A program made the translations under genes and the position numbers. Below are positions 14,443 through 17,160 of a stretch of DNA of 17,160 bases, piece by piece. Numbering within the stretch: position 1 is the first letter of the stretch; each line of letters opens with the position of its first letter. Source of the DNA: Armatimonadota bacterium (GTDB taxonomy: Bacteria > Armatimonadota > Armatimonadia > Armatimonadales > Armatimonadaceae); the NCBI GenBank assembly GCA_014381035.1, contig JACMIS010000119.1, forward strand, positions 1 to 17,160, written 5' to 3'. The notes below the pieces were generated by a model that worked only from the letters and a program-made list of their open reading frames with translations, ran no database searches and was not told the origin of the DNA.

Positions 14443-15314
14443 TGCTCGGTCGCCGGTCGTCGCGTACTATAACACAAGCCGTGACTGTGGAAGGAATCGG
14501 CATCCACACCGGCACCCCCTCCCGCGTCACGTTATCGCCCGCGCCCCTCGGCGCGGGCATTGTTTTTCGGGCACAGGGCGTCGAAATCCCCGCCCGTGCG
14601 CAATCCGTGGTGGATACGGCGCGATGTACGGTGCTCGGCAGAGACGGCGTAACGATCTCGACCGTGGAGCATTTGATGTCCGCAGTCGCCAGCCAGCGAT
14701 TCGAAGGGTTGTACTTAGAAGACCTGTACATTGACGTCGAAGGGGTAGAATTGCCCATCGGCGATGGGAGCGCGAATCTATGGGTGGAAGCCTTGTCGCG
14801 TGCCGGTTTGCCTAAACTGCGCAGGGAAAAGGCGATGGCACCGGAGGGTGATTATCTCGTGACGGGGAACGGCGGTTCCTTTATTACCGCGTTTGATGCA
14901 AAACAGTTCTCCGTCACCGTGGTTGTCCAGTTCGATCACCCACTGATCGGGACACAGGTCGCACACTTTGAGGCGCACCCCGGTAGCTACGCGAAGAATA
15001 TCGCCCCGGCACGAACGTTCGGGTTTATCGAGGAAGTGGAAGCCTTACGAAAAGCGGGGCTGGCACTCGGGGGGAGCGAGGAAAACGCGGTGGTGATTTA
15101 TCCCGACCATTACTCGCGTCCGCTCCGGTTTCAGAACGAACTGGCTCGTCACAAGTTACTCGACCTGATCGGCGATTTCGCTCTCGCGGGTTTGCCGCGT
15201 CACAATATGCAAATCTTCGCATTCAAGCCCAGCCATCGGCTCAATGTCGAGTTTGCCAAGCAACTGGCGGCGGATATTTGGAAGAGCGATTACCCGTATC
15301 CATTCAGCGGCTAA
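14442..15314 (+). CDS. lpxC: UDP-3-O-acyl-N-acetylglucosamine deacetylase (LpxC)
   Basis: LpxC is the zinc deacetylase that commits UDP-acyl-GlcNAc to lipid A synthesis. The 290-residue protein shows the expected residues: Glu76 and His77 in STVEHLMSA, His237 and Asp241 in RHKLLDLIGD (the zinc ligands), and catalytic His265 in FKPSH. The GIGIHTG start and GGSEENAVVIY (210-220) are also typical. It is slightly shorter than E. coli LpxC (305) and has no FabZ fusion. ATG 14442 shares a base with the lpxD stop, so translation is probably coupled. The last 11 bp overlap the end of the convergent isomerase gene. In E. coli LpxC level is set by FtsH proteolysis through its C-terminal tail; the tail here (YPYPFSG) is different, so that control may not apply. 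Confidence 0.95.
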   Translation: MLGRRSSRTITQAVTVEGIGIHTGTPSRVTLSPAPLGAGIVFRAQGVEIPARAQSVVDTARCTVLGRDGVTISTVEHLMSAVASQRFEGLYLEDLYIDVEGVELPIGDGSANLWVEALSRAGLPKLRREKAMAPEGDYLVTGNGGSFITAFDAKQFSVTVVVQFDHPLIGTQVAHFEAHPGSYAKNIAPARTFGFIEEVEALRKAGLALGGSEENAVVIYPDHYSRPLRFQNELARHKLLDLIGDFALAGLPRHNMQIFAFKPSHRLNVEFAKQLAADIWKSDYPYPFSG

Positions 15315-16149
15315 TACCGAACGCTTCCCGTAGCACATCCAGACTTTTCGGCACAGCGGTTTCCGGCGATTCCTTGCCTTCCATTTCCAGCGAAATGTAG
15401 CCGCTATAATTAACGGCGCGAAGAATCTGCGCGACACGTTGGTAGTCAATATCAAGCGTGTACCACTCCCCCCCGCCGGGGTAGGCTTTCGCCTGGACAA
15501 ACACCGTGCGAGGAGCCATCTTTTCCAACCGCTCGTATAAATCTTCGCGGAAGTTCCCAGTGTCCATCAACGCGCCGAGCCACGGCGACGGCACCGCATC
15601 CAAAAGGCGTAATACCCCTTCCGGCAAACGCGTCAAGCCCCAATGATTCTCCAGTGCAAGAATAACGCCGCACTCTTCCGCCTTCGGCAAGCATTCCGCG
15701 ATACAATCCGCGCACCACCCGAAAGCGTCGTCCTCGGTATAGCCGGGAATCGGTGGCTCTTCGCCCCGCCTGTCCATCAGTTCGTCGAACGAGGCGATAG
15801 TTCCCCATCGCCCGGAATTCAATCGGATACAGGGGATGCCCAACCGATACGCCGTCTCGATACAGTCCTTGGTGTGAGTGACATGCCGGGCGCGAACCTC
15901 CGGATCCGGCGAGACAAAATTCTGATGGATCGAAAGATTGACGAGGTCCACGCCGCCGCGAAACGCCGTGCGCTTCAAGCCTTGCAGGTATCCGTTTTCC
16001 GCGCTAATTAGTTGCTGGTGCAGAATATCCACTCCAGACACACCGAGTTCCGAGGCGCGTTCGATCACTGATTCGACCGGGACTTTCGGCTCCCGAAAAT
16101 GCCAGTACGAGTAAGACGATAACGCGAGGCGAATGTTGCTGGAAGTCAT
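15304..16149 (-). CDS. Sugar phosphate isomerase/epimerase-like TIM-barrel protein
   Basis: The 281-residue protein has the xylose-isomerase-like (AP endonuclease 2) TIM-barrel fold. It opens with RLALSSYSYW, then ELGVSGVDILH (35-44), and has likely metal-site residues Glu167 (LALENH), Asp196 (LMDTGNF) and Glu255 (ISLEME). At the position where many relatives have a His (hVHaKD), this one reads FVQAKAYPGGG, so Gln219 replaces it. Family members isomerise or epimerise sugars and inositol derivatives, and the reaction cannot be specified. It lies 63 bp downstream of the amidohydrolase-fold gene on the same strand and overlaps lpxC by 11 bp tail to tail. No clear ribosome site precedes ATG 16149, and a TATAAA lies a short way upstream, so it may have its own promoter. 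Confidence 0.88.
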   Translation of the reverse strand: MTSSNIRLALSSYSYWHFREPKVPVESVIERASELGVSGVDILHQQLISAENGYLQGLKRTAFRGGVDLVNLSIHQNFVSPDPEVRARHVTHTKDCIETAYRLGIPCIRLNSGRWGTIASFDELMDRRGEEPPIPGYTEDDAFGWCADCIAECLPKAEECGVILALENHWGLTRLPEGVLRLLDAVPSPWLGALMDTGNFREDLYERLEKMAPRTVFVQAKAYPGGGEWYTLDIDYQRVAQILRAVNYSGYISLEMEGKESPETAVPKSLDVLREAFGISR

Positions 16150-16212
16150 AGGCTTGATTGGAAGTTTATATCCGCTTTCGAAGATGTAGCCATTCTCGAA
16201 TAATATTTGAAT

Positions 16213-17010
16213 CTACCCACCCATCGGAGCAAGGTCGGGCGTCTCCTCATCGTCCTGAGTAGCGAAACCGAACAAACGAAGCGCGTTTCCATAAAGGACT
16301 TTGGCGCGGTCTTCTTCCGGTAGTTGCGACTCGAAAAGCATTGCCAGAACCGCCGCCGGGTCGGTCATTGGCGCACCGGACGCGAAAAGCAGTTTGCGCA
16401 CCCCGCCCATTTCCGATAGCGCGTAATCTATTTTGTCGGGGCATAGGGAGCCGGAGATGTCCAGATACAGATTCAGCGGTTTGGTAGACATCTGAATCGC
16501 TTCCCGCCACTCTTCGCCCCCCATCCCTGACGCGATAAACTTCACGCCGTTAAAGTCCTGCGATAGACGAACCACTTCGTACATCGCCGCCGCCGTCGGT
16601 GCATGAACCAGTACCGGTTTGGAATAGCGGCGAAACGACGTGACGGCTTCGGCGGCGTTGCGGGCAAGAATGGGCAAGCCCGTCAGCGGGTCGGGGTATA
16701 AAGCGACGCCGACAAAGCGCGGCGAGAGCAGATACTTCCGCATTTGAACGTGACCGTCTTCGGCGCGGGACGGATGCACAACGAGCCAGCCGCGCAAGTC
16801 CACGATCTCGTCGCCGGTGCCGACCATCGCGGCGAGTTCGTCGTTCCCCTCGATAGGGTCGTAGATACGTGCCGATAGCGAGGAAGCAAACGCCATTCCG
16901 ATTCCACGTTGCTGCATTGCCTCCCGGATGGCGTCAGGCGAATCCCAGTGGCGGGCGGCGACGGTGCCACCGAACCCGCAGTGAACATCGATAAAGGACG
17001 GGGTACTCAT
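16213..17010 (-). CDS. Amidohydrolase-fold (TIM-barrel) protein with degenerate metal site
   Basis: The 265-residue protein follows the amidohydrolase-2 layout: FIDVHCGFGG at the start, a mid-barrel PVLVHAP, a GMGGEEW element, LLFASGAPMTDP near the end, and the usual C-terminal helix VLYGNALRLFGF. Active members have HxH at strand 1, His near 'GHxGG', and Asp in 'GSDxP'. Here these read HCG, SGMGG and SGAP, so most metal-binding and catalytic residues appear replaced and activity is doubtful. I chose ATG 17010 because AAGGAG lies 9 nt upstream (17020-17025). The frame extends to 17094, but that would overlap the preceding gene. It follows a second amidohydrolase-type gene by 19 bp. The function may be regulatory or structural, or the chemistry may be altered. 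Confidence 0.82.
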   Translation of the reverse strand: MSTPSFIDVHCGFGGTVAARHWDSPDAIREAMQQRGIGMAFASSLSARIYDPIEGNDELAAMVGTGDEIVDLRGWLVVHPSRAEDGHVQMRKYLLSPRFVGVALYPDPLTGLPILARNAAEAVTSFRRYSKPVLVHAPTAAAMYEVVRLSQDFNGVKFIASGMGGEEWREAIQMSTKPLNLYLDISGSLCPDKIDYALSEMGGVRKLLFASGAPMTDPAAVLAMLFESQLPEEDRAKVLYGNALRLFGFATQDDEETPDLAPMGG

Positions 17011-17019
17011 AGGTTGGGT

Positions 17020-17025
17020 CTCCTT
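17020..17025 (-). promoter_or_regulatory. Ribosome binding site fixing the amidohydrolase-fold start
   Basis: On the minus strand AAGGAG ends 9 nt before ATG 17010, in the 19 bp gap between two same-strand genes. It favours 17010 over the in-frame start at 17094. Confidence 0.65.
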
Positions 17026-17029
17026 AAAA

Positions 17030-17160
17030 CTATGCCCCGGCGGGCGTGGCGATTCCGAGCAAGCGACGCGCGTTCGCGCCGAACACGGCGGCACGCTCTT
17101 CGGGGGACAATCCGGCGAGTTTGACTAGCGACATCGTCGCAGAAAGTGACTCCACCGGCG
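17030..17160 (-). CDS. C-terminal end of a second amidohydrolase-type protein (5' end outside the window)
   Basis: A minus-strand frame enters at the right edge and stops at TAG (17032-17030). It reads LSPEERAAVFGANARRLLGI followed by ATPAGA, the typical last helix of amidohydrolase-2 proteins (LsxEExxxIxxxNAxRLxxL). The downstream neighbour ends in an equivalent helix (LPEEDRAKVLYGNALRLFGF), so the two are probably diverged paralogues in one operon. The catalytic part is outside the window. Confidence 0.75.
   Translation of the reverse strand, partial: PVESLSATMSLVKLAGLSPEERAAVFGANARRLLGIATPAGA

Overview
The window is about 17 kb of GC-rich, gene-dense bacterial chromosome. It carries a BamA-type outer-membrane assembly protein, a Skp/OmpH chaperone, LpxD and LpxC, so the cell is a diderm that makes lipid A. 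It also has a LexA repressor divergent from a small membrane-anchored LysM protein (the lexA/yneA layout familiar from Bacillus), and an ECF sigma gene preceded by a TGAAAC-N16-CGTC promoter. A diderm with Gram-positive-style regulatory features suggests a diderm Terrabacteria lineage such as Armatimonadota. This placement is an inference; no rRNA or other taxonomic marker is present. I saw no tRNA, rRNA, CRISPR array, insertion sequence or prophage gene.

Layout. (1) 1-3140, + strand: the C-terminal tail of an unidentified protein, a PfkB-family sugar kinase, and two Opp/Dpp-type ABC ATPases without permeases in view. (2) 3142-4601: a LysM membrane protein (-) divergent from lexA (+). The shared control region has a near-consensus promoter in each direction and four copies of a TTGTTTGY element, and a rho-independent terminator follows lexA. 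(3) 4621-5022: a small membrane-anchored ankyrin-repeat protein. (4) 8171 down to 5029, - strand: a probable four-gene operon of a CelD/FemAB-like acyltransferase, a membrane coiled-coil protein, an M48 lipoprotein protease and a GT2 glycosyltransferase. (5) 8294-15314, + strand: an ECF sigma factor, then bamA, skp/ompH, an unrecognised coiled-coil lipoprotein, lpxD and lpxC. (6) 15304-17160, - strand: a TIM-barrel sugar isomerase/epimerase-like protein, an amidohydrolase-fold protein with eroded metal-binding motifs, and the end of a second amidohydrolase.

How the parts may work together. The block from the ECF sigma to lpxC is an envelope-biogenesis unit. In E. coli sigma-E controls the bamA-skp-lpxD region from a distance; here an ECF sigma gene with its own ECF-type promoter sits directly upstream of the equivalent genes. 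The lexA/LysM pair is probably an SOS module in which the LysM protein delays division. The 5029-8171 operon looks like envelope polymer or lipoprotein maintenance, substrate unknown.

Two expression patterns stand out. Several probable first genes of transcripts have a TANNNT -10-like hexamer ending 7-9 nt before the start codon and no clear Shine-Dalgarno sequence, which suggests leaderless mRNAs. Several internal or SOS genes (oppF-like, LysM, skp, amidohydrolase) have clear purine-rich ribosome sites. The longest stretches without a gene are 3571-3860 and 8172-8425, both divergent control regions described below.
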